Assembly (NCBI RefSeq): GCF_003333265.1
Contig: NZ_QOLB01000035.1
Span: 1 to 61,231 of the forward strand
DNA length: 61,231 nucleotides
From: Candidatus Halocynthiibacter alkanivorans
GTDB lineage: Bacteria > Pseudomonadota > Alphaproteobacteria > Rhodobacterales > Rhodobacteraceae
Reading direction: 5' to 3'
Shown here: piece by piece, positions 1 through 9,810 of the stretch
Position numbering within the stretch: position 1 is the stretch's first letter
How the letters are laid out: every line of letters starts with the position of its first letter
Notes under the pieces: model-generated
The model's database searches: none
The model's input: only the letters and a program-made list of their open reading frames with translations
Told to the model about the DNA's origin: nothing
Made by a program: the position numbers and the translations under genes

Positions 1-89
1 GCCTGGCCACGACCGGTCAAAAAGCGCCGCCGCCCTCCTGAGCGGCACAATGCCTGGCTTTTGGCGACAATTGCGGCCAGACTGGCGCT

Positions 90-602
90 ATGACACCTGT
101 TCTCCTCGCTCTCTCAGTGGCGCTGCTGAGCGCTGCCACCGCGCCCGCCAACGCCGGCGGTCAGCCCGGGCACACGGGGCGCGATCCTCTCAGCCCTGCC
201 CCGGGCGCGATGGCGACCGCCCCAACATCCACCCCGGTGACCACGCTGGCCACTGCAAACGAGCACACGCCGATGAGTGGCGCTGAATTTGACGCTTATG
301 TCACCGGCAAGATCATCATCTACGCGGAAAACGGCCTGCCTTACGGCGTAGAAGAATACCTGCCGGGCAGCCGTGTCCGCTGGGCCTTTACCGGCAGCGC
401 CTGCCAGGACGGCATCTGGTTTGCCCGCGATGAGCAGATCTGTTTTGACTACGGCGAAGAAAGAGGCGCGCAATGCTGGCAGTTCTTTCGCGACGGGGAC
501 GGGTTGCGCGCTGAGTTCCGCGGCGCCGGCGGCCTGGAGGTCTTTGAGGCCTGGCAGAGCACAGAGCCGATGTTTTGCCCCGGCCCGGATGTGGGCGTCT
601 GA
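90..602 (+). CDS. Secreted hypothetical protein
   Basis: The 170-residue product starts with a typical Sec signal peptide: a hydrophobic stretch at residues 3-18 ending in an A-x-A type site near residue 22. A low-complexity Pro/Thr/Ala linker follows to about residue 62. The compact C-terminal half holds four cysteines (for example in GSACQDG and AQCWQFF) and many aromatic residues, so a small disulfide-bonded periplasmic domain is likely. I do not recognise a named family, although similar short secreted proteins are common in roseobacters. The ATG at 90 has no strong Shine-Dalgarno, but only this start supplies the signal peptide. No operon partner is visible; the next gene, xseA, lies on the other strand and converges on it. 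Function unknown. Confidence 0.6.
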   Translation: MTPVLLALSVALLSAATAPANAGGQPGHTGRDPLSPAPGAMATAPTSTPVTTLATANEHTPMSGAEFDAYVTGKIIIYAENGLPYGVEEYLPGSRVRWAFTGSACQDGIWFARDEQICFDYGEERGAQCWQFFRDGDGLRAEFRGAGGLEVFEAWQSTEPMFCPGPDVGV

Positions 603-720
603 AGCGAAAGCCGCGCACGCTGCGCCAGCGGCCCTGAGCCGGATGTAAGCGGCTGACGGGTGGCGCGCCGCCCTGCCCCAGAGGCCAGAGGTCCAGCGCC
701 CCGAACGCCCCACGCCGGCG

Positions 721-744
721 GCCGGGAGGCCGGGAGGCCGGGAG
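721..744. repeat. Three tandem copies of octamer GCCGGGAG
   Basis: Positions 721-728, 729-736 and 737-744 are identical copies of an 8-bp unit. They lie in the 203-bp gap between the converging secreted protein and xseA. Because the unit length is not a multiple of three and no frame is open here, this is noncoding slippage-type DNA. Confidence 0.8.
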
Positions 745-805
745 GCAAAAATCAGGCAAAACGCGCGACCAGCGTGTTTTTCATTTTGGGTACACTGACC
801 GCCGC

Positions 806-2446
806 CTAAAACAGCGACCCCTGGTCCGGCGCGGTGGGGTTTTTCTTTTTTGCCGCGGGTTTTGCCGCGGCGGGTACTGAGGCTTTTGCGGCGGTTTGTC
901 CCGCTGCGCCATCCGCTTCTGCGACCGGCGTCCCGGCCCCGGGGCCCACAAGCACCCGCCCGTCGGCAAATTCGATCTCAAGCGCCGTGGCAGCAGCCGC
1001 TTCCGCCTGGCCGGTGACCACAGCATTGTCAGCGCGCACCACCGCATAGCCGCGCCGCAGCGTTTCGGTATAGCCAAGGGTCTGGCGCATACGCTCCAGC
1101 GCGTTCAATCGCTCCCTGTGCCCGTTCAGCCCGGCGTTTGCCACCGTCGAGAGCCGGGCGCTCAGCAGCGCCAGCCGCTCGCCCTCGCGGGTCTGCACCT
1201 GAACCAGCCGCCGGGTATCAAGCCGCATGGCCAGCCGGTCAAAATCAATCCGCTTTTGCCCGGCGTGCCGGCTCAGCGCCGGGGCCAGCCGCGCCGCCTG
1301 GCTCTCGGAGCGTTCGCGCAGCTGCGCCAACCGTGTGCTCAACAGGCCCGGGCGCAGACCGGCGCTGGCCTCAGACAGTTTCACGCGGCGCAGCTGAGTG
1401 CTGGCGGTAAGTGCGCGCGGCAGCCGCTCGGACGCTGTGTCCAGCCGCTGCCGCGGGGATTCCAGCAAGGTCTCCGCGCGCGGGAGCGCGCGCGCAAGAT
1501 CGCGCAGCCGCTGGCCGCGCTGTTCAAGCCGTTGTGACATGGCGCGGGTCAGACGCGCCTGCTGCTCGCCCACCCAGGCCAGCAGCTCATGGCGCACCGG
1601 CACTGCCAGCTCCGCCGCCGCCGTCGGGGTCGGCGCCCGCTGGTCGGCGACATAATCGATCAGCGTGGTATCGGTTTCGTGGCCGATGGCGGAAATCAGC
1701 GGAATACGTGAGGCAGCTGCGGCGCGGGCCACGATTTCCTCGTTAAAACCCCAGAGATCCTCGGTCGAGCCACCGCCGCGTGCCACGATCAGAAGATCCG
1801 GCCGTGGCAGCGCCCCGCCCGGAGTCATCGCGTTAAACCCTTCGATCGCCCTGGTGACTTCCGGAGCGCAGTTCTGCCCCTGCACCGCCACCGGCCAGAT
1901 CAGCACTTTGCGCGGGAAACGATCCCGCAGCCGGTGCAGAATGTCGCGGATCACTGCGCCCGACGGCGAGGTCACCACGCCGATAATCTCCGGCAGATAG
2001 GGCAGCTTCTGTTTCAGTTCCTGGGCAAACAGACCTTCAGCCTGCAGCGCGGCTTTGCGTTTCTCTAACATCGCCATCAGTGCGCCGGCGCCGGCCGGCA
2101 CCACGTCTTCCACGATCAGCTGATAACGTGACTGACCCGGAAAGGTGGTCATACGCCCGGTGGCGATCACTTCCATGCCTTCTTCTGGTTTGACAGCCAT
2201 TTTGGCGACCTGGCCTTTCCAGGACACCGCATTGATCACTGCACGGTCGTCTTTCAGGTCGAAATACATATGGCCCGAACGCGGCATCGACACCCGGCCC
2301 ACTTCGCCGCGCACCCGCACATGGCCGAATTCGCCTTCAATCACCCGTTTCACCGCACCCGAAATTTCGGACACGGTGAATTCGGGGAAATTGTCGCCGG
2401 AATTTTCCGGACCGTCGTCGGGGCCGTCTTCAAACAAATCACTCAT
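806..2446 (-). CDS. xseA: Exodeoxyribonuclease VII large subunit
   Basis: This is the catalytic large subunit of exonuclease VII, which with the small subunit XseB degrades single-stranded DNA to oligonucleotides in the cytoplasm. An N-terminal OB-fold lies at about residues 20-115. The nuclease core follows, with the family signatures [32 protein letters not shown] and [18 protein letters not shown] at about residues 155-285. A long charged alpha-helical region then leads to an Ala/Lys-rich tail. At 546 residues it is somewhat longer than the E. coli protein, because of the tail. I chose the ATG at 2446 (MSDLFEDGP) rather than an in-frame ATG 48 bp upstream, whose extra residues look unlike the family. 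xseB is not in the window. The gene is divergent from purD. Confidence 0.95.
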   Translation of the reverse strand: MSDLFEDGPDDGPENSGDNFPEFTVSEISGAVKRVIEGEFGHVRVRGEVGRVSMPRSGHMYFDLKDDRAVINAVSWKGQVAKMAVKPEEGMEVIATGRMTTFPGQSRYQLIVEDVVPAGAGALMAMLEKRKAALQAEGLFAQELKQKLPYLPEIIGVVTSPSGAVIRDILHRLRDRFPRKVLIWPVAVQGQNCAPEVTRAIEGFNAMTPGGALPRPDLLIVARGGGSTEDLWGFNEEIVARAAAASRIPLISAIGHETDTTLIDYVADQRAPTPTAAAELAVPVRHELLAWVGEQQARLTRAMSQRLEQRGQRLRDLARALPRAETLLESPRQRLDTASERLPRALTASTQLRRVKLSEASAGLRPGLLSTRLAQLRERSESQAARLAPALSRHAGQKRIDFDRLAMRLDTRRLVQVQTREGERLALLSARLSTVANAGLNGHRERLNALERMRQTLGYTETLRRGYAVVRADNAVVTGQAEAAAATALEIEFADGRVLVGPGAGTPVAEADGAAGQTAAKASVPAAAKPAAKKKNPTAPDQGSLF

Positions 2447-2594
2447 GCGGCGCAGACTAGCGGCGCGGAACAGCCGGGACCAGAGCGATTGCACCTCATT
2501 TGCGCGCTTCTTTGGCCTGGGAACAGCTGCCGGGCTTGCGGGAATCTGCTGCCCCGCTTATGCCGTGGCCAACACCAGACAATCGGAGAGTGCA

Positions 2595-3857
2595 ATGAAC
2601 ATCCTTATTCTTGGCGGCGGCGGACGGGAACATGCGCTGGCCTGGGCGGTGATGCAGAACCCCAAATGCGACAAGCTGATTGTGGCACCGGGCAATGCCG
2701 GCATTGCAGCGATTGCCGAATGCGCCAGTTTTGATGTTGAAGACGGCGATGCGGTGGTGGGTTTTGCTGCCGAAAATGCGATTGATTTTGTCATCATCGG
2801 CCCCGAAGCGCCACTGGCGGCAGGTGTTGCCGACCGGTTGCGTGGTGCCGGCATCCTGTGTTTTGGCCCCTCCGCTGCGGCGGCACAGCTTGAGGCCTCC
2901 AAAGCCTTCACCAAGATGATCTGTGACGCGTCTGGCGCGCCCACCGCCGCCTACGCGCACTTTACCGAAGCCGAACCAGCGCGTGCCTATATCCGCGACC
3001 AGGGCGCCCCGATCGTGGTCAAGGCCGATGGTCTGGCGGCGGGCAAGGGTGTCATTGTGGCGATGAGTGAGGCCGAGGCGCTTGACGCAATTGACGATAT
3101 GTTTGGCGGCGCCTTTGGCGGTGCCGGCGCAGAGGTGGTGATTGAAGAGTTCATGGAAGGCGAAGAGGCCAGCTTCTTCATCCTTTGTGACGGCAAGAAC
3201 ATCCTGCCGCTGGGCACTGCGCAGGATCACAAACGCGTCGGCGAAGGCGACCTTGGGCCCAACACCGGCGGCATGGGCGCCTATTCCCCCGCCCCGGTGA
3301 TGACGGACGAGATCACCGCCAAAGCCATTGCCGAAATTGTACAGCCAACGGTGGATGAAATGGCGCGGCGCGGCACCCCCTATCAGGGCGTGCTCTATGC
3401 TGGTTTTATGATCAAAGACGGCCAGCCCCGTCTGGTGGAATACAACTGTCGTTTTGGTGATCCGGAATGTCAGGTGCTGATGATGCGGCTTGGCGCCCAG
3501 GCGCTGGATCTGCTGCAGGCCTGCGCTGAGGGGCGGCTCGATCAGATCCAGGCGACCTGGGCGGAGGATCACGCCATCACCGTGGTTATGGCGGCAGAGG
3601 GTTATCCCGGGGATTATGCCAAAGGCTCGGTCATCAAGGGGCTGGAGGCACTGGAGGGTGACAGTCTGAACATGGTGTTCCATGCCGGCACCAAACGGGT
3701 GGATGGCAAAATCACCGCCAATGGCGGCCGGGTGTTGAACGTCACCGCGCGTGGGAACACACTGCAGGAAGCGCGCGACCGCGCCTATGCCACGCTTGAG
3801 CGGATCGACTGGCCCGAAGGGTTCAGCCGCAGCGATATCGGCTGGCGCGCGCTTTAA
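2595..3857 (+). CDS. purD: Phosphoribosylamine-glycine ligase
   Basis: This enzyme joins glycine to 5-phosphoribosylamine with ATP to give GAR, the second step of purine synthesis. The 420-residue length fits the family. The N-terminal domain opens with [17 protein letters not shown]. The ATP-grasp core contains [11 protein letters not shown] and the metal and substrate segment [13 protein letters not shown] near residue 285. The C-terminal domain ends with the typical RSDIGWRAL. The ATG at 2595 is preceded by GGAGAG with good spacing; the frame is open much further upstream only because it is antisense to xseA. Purine genes are not clustered here, although purA lies 16 kb away. A GC-rich double hairpin follows the gene. 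Confidence 0.96.
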   Translation: MNILILGGGGREHALAWAVMQNPKCDKLIVAPGNAGIAAIAECASFDVEDGDAVVGFAAENAIDFVIIGPEAPLAAGVADRLRGAGILCFGPSAAAAQLEASKAFTKMICDASGAPTAAYAHFTEAEPARAYIRDQGAPIVVKADGLAAGKGVIVAMSEAEALDAIDDMFGGAFGGAGAEVVIEEFMEGEEASFFILCDGKNILPLGTAQDHKRVGEGDLGPNTGGMGAYSPAPVMTDEITAKAIAEIVQPTVDEMARRGTPYQGVLYAGFMIKDGQPRLVEYNCRFGDPECQVLMMRLGAQALDLLQACAEGRLDQIQATWAEDHAITVVMAAEGYPGDYAKGSVIKGLEALEGDSLNMVFHAGTKRVDGKITANGGRVLNVTARGNTLQEARDRAYATLERIDWPEGFSRSDIGWRAL

Positions 3858-4272
3858 GCCGCGACCTGGCGCAAACTGGCGCAGACCGGCCAGCGCGGGT
3901 TTTAAATCGAAAAAAGAAGACAGAGGGGGGCCGCAGCCCCCCTCTTGCCGTTCTGACGGCAAATCCCCCCCGCAAGTGGCATCCTGATGCGGATGCTGCA
4001 ACACCACCGGGTCTGGTTCGCTTGATGCGCCAGGGGACGCACAAGGGCGAGTTGCCCGTGACGAAGACTGAGACACTTGCCGGGGCACCGGTGACGGGAC
4101 GTCGCTGAATGAACAGCCCCAGGTGCGTTTGAATGGGGATGACGCGCCCGGTCGCGCTGGGATGAGCACGCCGGGACAGGAACGCTGAAACGGGACCACA
4201 GGAACGAGACCGAGACGGCCAGGGCGGAAAGCCTGCCAGGCGGCATCCGCACAAAGCAGCCAAACGACGCGC
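3858..4272. other. Gene-free stretch after purD
   Basis: These 415 bp carry no reading frame with coding character on either strand. They begin with two hairpins (separate entry). The rest is GC-rich sequence with no recognisable RNA or repeat. Both long open frames on the minus strand here are low-complexity and Arg/Ser/Pro-rich, as expected from chance frames in GC-rich DNA. Confidence 0.6.
3922..3961. terminator. Twin hairpins between purD and the FG-GAP gene
   Basis: Arms AGAGGGGGG (3922-3930) and CCCCCCTCT (3937-3945) form a 9-bp stem with a 6-nt loop. A second stem TGCCGT/ACGGCA (3946-3951 with 3956-3961) follows at once. On the minus strand the first stem is followed by a T-rich stretch (complement of the A run near 3910-3915), so it is best read as a terminator for leftward transcription. 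It may also stop purD mRNA. Confidence 0.5.
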
Positions 4273-4991
4273 TTAGTTGCAGGCCAGTGCCCGGTCGACG
4301 GACGAGCTGCCATTGAAGGCGCCAATCTCGCGACTGCTGATCTTTGTGCCGTCAAAGCGGCTGGCGACGATGCGTGACCAGTCGGTGTTGACGGTGATGA
4401 TCTCCGTCGTGCCATCGCAGTCGCGAATACCGCCGGTGATGAAATCCTGGCCGATCTGATGATTGGTGAGACCGCTTTTCTGCGCCACTTCCGTGAGTTG
4501 ACCGCCTTCAAAACGCCAGATGCGCAGGATACGCGCCAGGTGTGGCCGGTCGATATAGGCGATCTCGATACTGCCGTCGCCGTCCAGGTCGGCAGTCCCG
4601 ACAGGCGCCAGCCAGCGGCTGCTCTGGCCAATGTGGGGCGTGCTGGCAAGCCGGCCATCGCTGTTCCAGATCGTCAGCCGCGCCCCCAGCGCCAACGCGC
4701 TTTCCACCGTGATCACCTCGGGGAACCCGTCGCCGGTGACATCCGCGAGCCGGGGGGCGGTATCTTCAAACACCAGATTTTCCGGCAGGGTAAAACGGCG
4801 GCTGGACCCGTCTGCAAACTGCAGCTCCAGCGCGCCATATTCGATGTCATCGCCCAGAACCCCATGGGCGTAGCGGGTGGTGGGGGCGCTGTAGCTGGCG
4901 CCGGTAATGTCCCGTGCGCCCTCCGCTGCGGCGGCGGCGCCAAAGAACGCCGCGACCAGACACAGTGCGAGCGCGCCGCCCCGCCGCCACA

Positions 4992-4992
<1 letters not shown>
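4273..4992 (-). CDS. Secreted FG-GAP/VCBS repeat protein
   Basis: The 239-residue product has a signal peptide (hydrophobic residues 6-22, cleavage after AAAA). It carries FG-GAP/VCBS-type beta-propeller repeats with calcium-binding loops, visible as ADVTGDGFPEVIT and ADLDGDGSIEIAYID. A third, degenerate repeat surrounds RDCDGTTEIITV. At this length it would form at most a partial propeller, so it may dimerise or be a minimal version. Its start codon overlaps the stop of the upstream ferredoxin gene by one nucleotide (TGATG), implying translational coupling. A periplasmic calcium-binding protein coupled to a cytoplasmic ferredoxin is an odd pairing. Ligand and role are unknown. Confidence 0.75.
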
Positions 4993-5531
<539 letters not shown>

Positions 5532-5543
<12 letters not shown>

Positions 5544-5903
5544 ATTGAGAACACTCACCAGCAAGCAACGCCAGCACGCTTTCCCGTTTTTACGGAATCT
5601 TGTCAGGTGAAGTCCTGATCTCTTCCGCCGCCGGAGACACTTACAAATCCGCTGATGATACACAAAAACCCTACGCCCGGGCGGGTTGCAGATCTTTGAT
5701 AGCCACATCACTGCCGGCTCTTTGCCATCCTGAAGCACCGACGAGATATAGCCTGGCCCCAAACCGGTATCCTGCGCAGCGGAGCACTTGCTGCATTCGA
5801 TATTGTCGGGGGCAGCTTGCAGTCGTGCACGCATTGCATGGATGTCGAATTCAGCGCGTATGGCTACAGTCCCCGTTATTATGAACAGGAATGCACGTCG
5901 CAT
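5532..5903 (-). CDS. Doubtful small ORF, possibly a decayed gene
   Basis: From the ATG at 5903 the ORF encodes 123 residues. The first 20 look like a weak signal peptide (MRRAFLFIITGTVAIRA). The middle (residues 20-75) has plausible composition with a CSKC pair. The last 45 residues are Arg/Cys/Leu-rich and unlike a real protein. A purine stretch (GGGGG) precedes the start. I do not recognise it. The change in character half-way suggests a frameshifted remnant, or chance. Its 3' end runs through the octamer array. Confidence 0.22.
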
Positions 5904-6103
5904 TTGTGAAGCCCCCGGGGCGTGGCACGGGTGACGGCGAAACCCGGCATCCCGGCGAAACCCGGGTGGCGCGGGTGGCGCGGAGTGAACTGATTTCATC
6001 CGCGGTTTACCTCAGGCCGAAGGCCCCGTTTCCAAGCCGGGCAAATGCGGCTATTGTAGTGCGAACCGGACCCGCAAGAGGTTCTGAAACAGATGAGCAG
6101 ACT

Positions 6104-6751
6104 ATGAACAGCCCAGATGCCCTATTCCGGCGCCACAGCGCCAAGCCGGCGCAGCGCGCGGCCGCACGCGGCCGCGCGCTGCGCTGGCTTGCACTCAGTT
6201 CAGGCCTGCTGGTGCTGGCCGGCTGTCAGGCGGCGACAGAGGCCGGACGCAGCCTGCCGGATCTGAATGAGCTGAGCGTGATGGCCGGGCTGACGACTCC
6301 TGCACCAGTGATCCTGCGCGGTGGCACACCGCAAGCACCTGCCGGCAGCCAGCCCGGCAGCTGTTTTGTCAGGGACGTCTCACCCGCCGTGGTGGAAAGC
6401 ATCACCGAACAGGTTCAGATCAAACCCGAATTGCTGGACCGCACCACCGGCGAGGTGATCCAGCAGGCGGGATACCGTACCGACACGCGCCAGAGCATCG
6501 TCAGCGAACGCGCCGAAATTATGGTCCAGACCCCTTGCCCTGAAGTGCAGGATTTTGCTTTTATCGCCACCCTGCAGCGGGCGCTGAAGGCGCGCGGATT
6601 TTACGTGGCAAATGTGACCGGGATCATGGATGCGCGCACCCGGCGGGCCATTCGCAGCTATCAGGTGGCGCGCGGGGTGAACAGTGATGTGCTTTCGGTG
6701 CAAAGCGCCGAGGCGATGGGGCTGATTGCGACACAAGCGCCACCGCGCTGA
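6104..6751 (+). CDS. Peptidoglycan-binding domain lipoprotein
   Basis: The 215-residue product has a long basic n-region, a hydrophobic segment and a lipobox LAGC at about residues 38-41, so it should be lipid-anchored. The C-terminal part (about 145-205) reads FIATLQRALKARGFYVANVTGIMDARTRRAIRSYQ, a clear PG_binding_1 domain that would bind the cell wall. The central part is a conserved-looking beta-rich segment with two cysteines (SCFVRD and TPCPEV). I chose the ATG at 6104 because the in-frame sequence upstream lacks protein character. It stands alone between two gaps. A structural or enzyme-targeting role at the envelope is likely, but no catalytic domain is present. Confidence 0.82.
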   Translation: MNSPDALFRRHSAKPAQRAAARGRALRWLALSSGLLVLAGCQAATEAGRSLPDLNELSVMAGLTTPAPVILRGGTPQAPAGSQPGSCFVRDVSPAVVESITEQVQIKPELLDRTTGEVIQQAGYRTDTRQSIVSERAEIMVQTPCPEVQDFAFIATLQRALKARGFYVANVTGIMDARTRRAIRSYQVARGVNSDVLSVQSAEAMGLIATQAPPR

Positions 6752-7077
6752 GCCTGTCACCGCGGCCACAAAGGACCCAGACAGAGCTGGCACCTGGCCC
6801 TTCTTTTTGGCTTAAATATCCCCGCCGGAGGCTCTGTCACCGCCACGGCGCATGCGCGCGCAGCCGCTCGAAAATCTGGCCGCCCGCACGCTGCGCCAGT
6901 CTCCTGTTTACTGCCCCGGGTGGATCTGCTGCCGAAAGGGGGCCTGCCAGCTCTGGTGGCGCTGCTGACGCTTCGGCCCGCGAATTCCCGACGGGTTTCT
7001 GCTCATTTGGAATCACAGCCCCGGCACGAAAAAGGGCGGCCCGAAGGCCGCCCCTGGTGTTTCAACTTAAAGCCGGG
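6752..7077. other. Gene-free gap between convergent genes
   Basis: These 326 bp between the lipoprotein and the Do-protease gene hold the protease terminator. There is also a 7-bp inverted repeat, ACAGAGC (6781-6787) with GCTCTGT (6831-6837), around an AT-rich centre. No coding frame or RNA gene is seen. Confidence 0.55.
7029..7053 (-). terminator. Rho-independent terminator of the Do protease gene
   Basis: On the minus strand a stem GGGCGGCC/GGCCGCCC (plus-strand 7034-7041 with 7046-7053, 4-nt loop) is followed by five T residues (7029-7033). It lies 25 bp past the stop codon of the protease gene. Confidence 0.85.
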
Positions 7078-8547
7078 TCACTCCAGTGTCAGCGCCACAA
7101 ACCGTGGATCACCGCCGCGGCGCACCAGCAGCAGCAGAGATTTGCGGCCGCCTTCGCGGGCTTGCTCAATGCGGGCGTTCAGATCCTCAACCGAGCTCAC
7201 CGCCATCTGTCCCGCTTCCACGATCACATCGCCGGCACGCAGGCCTTTGCTGAACGCTTCGGCGGTTTCATCGACACCGGTGATCACCAGGCCATCCGCA
7301 CTCGCCGCAAGATCCAGTTCCGCGCGCAGCTCCGCTGTCATCGGCGACAGCGACAGGCCCAACACTTCGCCAAGCTTCGGCGCCGGAGGGGTTGCAACGA
7401 CGGGGATCGGGGCTGCCTCTGCATCTTCGCGACGCCCCAGCGTGACCAGCAGCGTCTGGCTTTTGCCATCCCGGCGCACCACGATGCGCACCGCTTTGCC
7501 CACTTCGGTATTGCCGACCTGGCGCACCAGGCCCCGGGTGTCGACCACATCGACAGTGTCAAATGAGGTGATCACATCGCCGGCCAGAATGCCCGCCTCA
7601 GCGGCCGGGCCATCGGGCACATCCGTCACCAGAGCCCCGGACGCGGTCTCAAGGCCAAGCGCCTCAGCCACGTCTTCGGTCACGTCCTGAATGCGCACAC
7701 CGAGCCAGCCACGCCGGGTTTCTCCAAACTCGCGCAGTTGTTCGATCACCGGTGCCACCACATTGGAGGCCATGGAAAACCCAATGCCGATAGAGCCACC
7801 GGTGGGCGACAGGATCGCGGTGTTCACGCCGATCACACCACCGTCCATATTGAACAGCGGACCACCGGAATTGCCTTTGTTGATCGCGGCGTCCGTCTGG
7901 ATGAAATCATCATAAGAGCCGGACAGGGTGCGGTTGCGCGCCGAAATGATACCGGCGGAGACCGAAAAGCCCTGGCCAAGCGGGTTGCCCACGGCCATCA
8001 CCCAGTCGCCGACACGCGAGACGTCACTGTCGCCAAACGGCACAAAGGTCAGCGCGGTGTCGCTTTCGACTTTAAGCAGCGCCAGATCGGTCTTTGGATC
8101 GGTGCCAACCACTTTCGCCGGCAGTTTCATGCCTTCATAAAATTCGATCATAATCTCGTCGGCACCGTCGATCACGTGATTGTTGGTGACGATATAACCA
8201 TCTTCAGAAATCACAAAACCGGATCCCAGCGCCTGGCTGCGCCGCGCGCGGCGGTTGTCGCCACCCTGGCCATTGCGATCCATAAATTCTTTAAAAAATT
8301 CTTCAAACGGCGAGCCTTCGGGCACCATCGGGCCAGGAGCTGCCGGCGCCGCCACTGTGGTGGAGGTGGTGATATTGACCACCGCCGGGCTGACGGCTTC
8401 GGCCAGATCAGCGAGGCTTTCGGGCGCACCCCGGGCCTGAGCCTGGGCAATCCAGGCCAGCAACATCAGGGTGCTGAGCGCCAGAACCGCGAGCATGCGG
8501 GTCATCAACTGAGGGGAACGGGAAATGGAAACAGCCTGCGGTTTCAC
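7078..8547 (-). CDS. Do/HtrA-family periplasmic serine endoprotease
   Basis: This is a DegP/DegQ-type protease and chaperone for envelope protein quality control. The 489-residue product has an N-terminal signal sequence (about 17-38). The trypsin-like domain carries the triad H124 (TNNHVID), D154 (KTDLALL) and S227 (GNSGGP), followed by two PDZ domains (about 290-375 and 395-485). I chose the GTG at 8547 because AAGGAG lies six bases upstream; the ATG 36 bp further up has no such site. It follows hflK, hflC and DUF2065 on the same strand, an arrangement common in roseobacters that links it to FtsH-dependent membrane quality control. DegP and DegQ cannot be separated from sequence alone, so no symbol is given. 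Confidence 0.93.
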   Translation of the reverse strand: MKPQAVSISRSPQLMTRMLAVLALSTLMLLAWIAQAQARGAPESLADLAEAVSPAVVNITTSTTVAAPAAPGPMVPEGSPFEEFFKEFMDRNGQGGDNRRARRSQALGSGFVISEDGYIVTNNHVIDGADEIMIEFYEGMKLPAKVVGTDPKTDLALLKVESDTALTFVPFGDSDVSRVGDWVMAVGNPLGQGFSVSAGIISARNRTLSGSYDDFIQTDAAINKGNSGGPLFNMDGGVIGVNTAILSPTGGSIGIGFSMASNVVAPVIEQLREFGETRRGWLGVRIQDVTEDVAEALGLETASGALVTDVPDGPAAEAGILAGDVITSFDTVDVVDTRGLVRQVGNTEVGKAVRIVVRRDGKSQTLLVTLGRREDAEAAPIPVVATPPAPKLGEVLGLSLSPMTAELRAELDLAASADGLVITGVDETAEAFSKGLRAGDVIVEAGQMAVSSVEDLNARIEQAREGGRKSLLLLVRRGGDPRFVALTLE

Positions 8548-8740
8548 GCGTAACTCCTTGTTTGTAGGCCCTAAACCCGACACGGGTATTCACAGGGGCC
8601 GTATGCGTCACGATCAAATGTAAGATCGCCGTCGGAAAGAACAACTCTGAAAACCGCGATGGTTTATCAACTTGGTGTGATCGCGGCTGCGAACACAGTG
8701 TCTATATAGTCTGAATAATATGAAATTCTGGTTTTTAAAC

Positions 8741-8935
8741 TCAAAGACCTGCATATCGGCTGATTGCCACCAGGAGCACGCCGGCCGCCAGTGCCGCGAG
8801 CCCGATCAGGCGCCGGGTCTGCAGCGGCATGTCCGCCAGCAGGCGCAACAGCTCATCAAAGCGAAAAGGGGCCAGTGCGAACACCAGCCCCTCCACAATC
8901 AGTACCAGCCCAAGGGCCAGAAGGATCCACGCCAT
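8741..8935 (-). CDS. DUF2065 small membrane protein
   Basis: The 64-residue protein has two hydrophobic helices (residues 2-22 and 42-60) joined by an amphipathic loop with RFDELLRLLADMP. This is the DUF2065 pattern, known from proteins encoded next to hflC in many proteobacteria. Its start overlaps the hflC stop by one nucleotide, so it is translated with hflC. Function unknown; the gene order suggests an accessory role to the HflKC-FtsH complex. Confidence 0.85.
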   Translation of the reverse strand: MAWILLALGLVLIVEGLVFALAPFRFDELLRLLADMPLQTRRLIGLAALAAGVLLVAISRYAGL

Positions 8936-9810
8936 TATTGCGGCGTTACCGTTTTAAAGTAGTCGAAGAACTCGCTGTCAGGTGACATCACCATCGAGGA
9001 ATTGCCCGACTGGAACGCTTTGCGGTAGGCGGCAAGGGAGCGGTAGAATTCGAAGAACTCCTGATCCTTGCCAAAGGCTTCTGCAAAGACCGCGTTGCGG
9101 TTGGCGTCGGCTTCACCACGGGTGATCTCCGCCGTCCGGGCCGCGTCAGATTCAACTTCGACCACAGTCCGGTCGGCCTGGGCACGAACCCGCTGCGCGG
9201 CTTCTTTACCACGGGCGATTTCGTCTGCAGCTTCACGTTCCCGTTCTGCGCGCATCCTGGCAAAGGTTGAGTCAAGGTTTTGCACCGGCAGATTGGTCTG
9301 TTTCAGCCGCACATCGACCACTTCCAGACCCAAAGGCAGCGCGCGCAAGCGGGCGTTGTCGCGGATCCGGACCATCAGCCCGGCACGCTCAGAAGACAGG
9401 ATGGTGGCAGAGGTTACCTGATCAGAACCAAGCACTTCGCGCACCTGGGCGTTGAGGATCCGTTCCAGCCGGTCTTCAGCAACCCGCAGGCCGCCAACAC
9501 CAACTGCCTGACGGAATTGCACAACATCGGTAATCCGGTAGCGTGCGAACGCATCTACAACCAGACGACGGTCATCAGAGGGCGTGACTTCGATTTCGGC
9601 AGTTTCCAGCGACAGGATGCGGTCATCATAATAAACCACTTCCTGGATCAGCGGAATTTTGAATCCCAGACCGGGATCTTCTTTCACCGCTTTGATCTGA
9701 CCAAACTGCAGCACCAGCGCCGTTTGACGTTCGTCAACGATAAAGACCGAGGACATCGCCACGATCACAGCCAGGATGATGGCTGGCAGGATAAGTGTTG
9801 TCTTGCGCAT
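8935..9810 (-). CDS. hflC: FtsH protease modulator HflC
   Basis: HflC is the second SPFH/Band-7 subunit of the HflKC complex, which surrounds and modulates the membrane protease FtsH. The 291-residue protein has one N-terminal membrane helix (residues 4-24). The SPFH domain begins at FIVDERQTALVLQFGQI, and the helical region contains EREREAADEIARGKEAAQRVRAQAD. Its start overlaps the hflK stop by one base and its stop overlaps the DUF2065 start, so the three genes form one coupled unit. Confidence 0.96.
   Translation of the reverse strand: MRKTTLILPAIILAVIVAMSSVFIVDERQTALVLQFGQIKAVKEDPGLGFKIPLIQEVVYYDDRILSLETAEIEVTPSDDRRLVVDAFARYRITDVVQFRQAVGVGGLRVAEDRLERILNAQVREVLGSDQVTSATILSSERAGLMVRIRDNARLRALPLGLEVVDVRLKQTNLPVQNLDSTFARMRAEREREAADEIARGKEAAQRVRAQADRTVVEVESDAARTAEITRGEADANRNAVFAEAFGKDQEFFEFYRSLAAYRKAFQSGNSSMVMSPDSEFFDYFKTVTPQ

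Noticed and set aside
2496-4658. 720-residue open frame on the minus strand opposite purD
   Set aside because: It is antisense to purD, has His/Arg/Gly/Pro-rich composition and no family-like motif; it arises from GC-rich codon bias.
6801-6837. AT-rich motif with inverted ACAGAGC/GCTCTGT arms as a possible dispersed repeat
   Set aside because: Only one copy occurs in the window and the arms are 43 bases apart, too weak to call.
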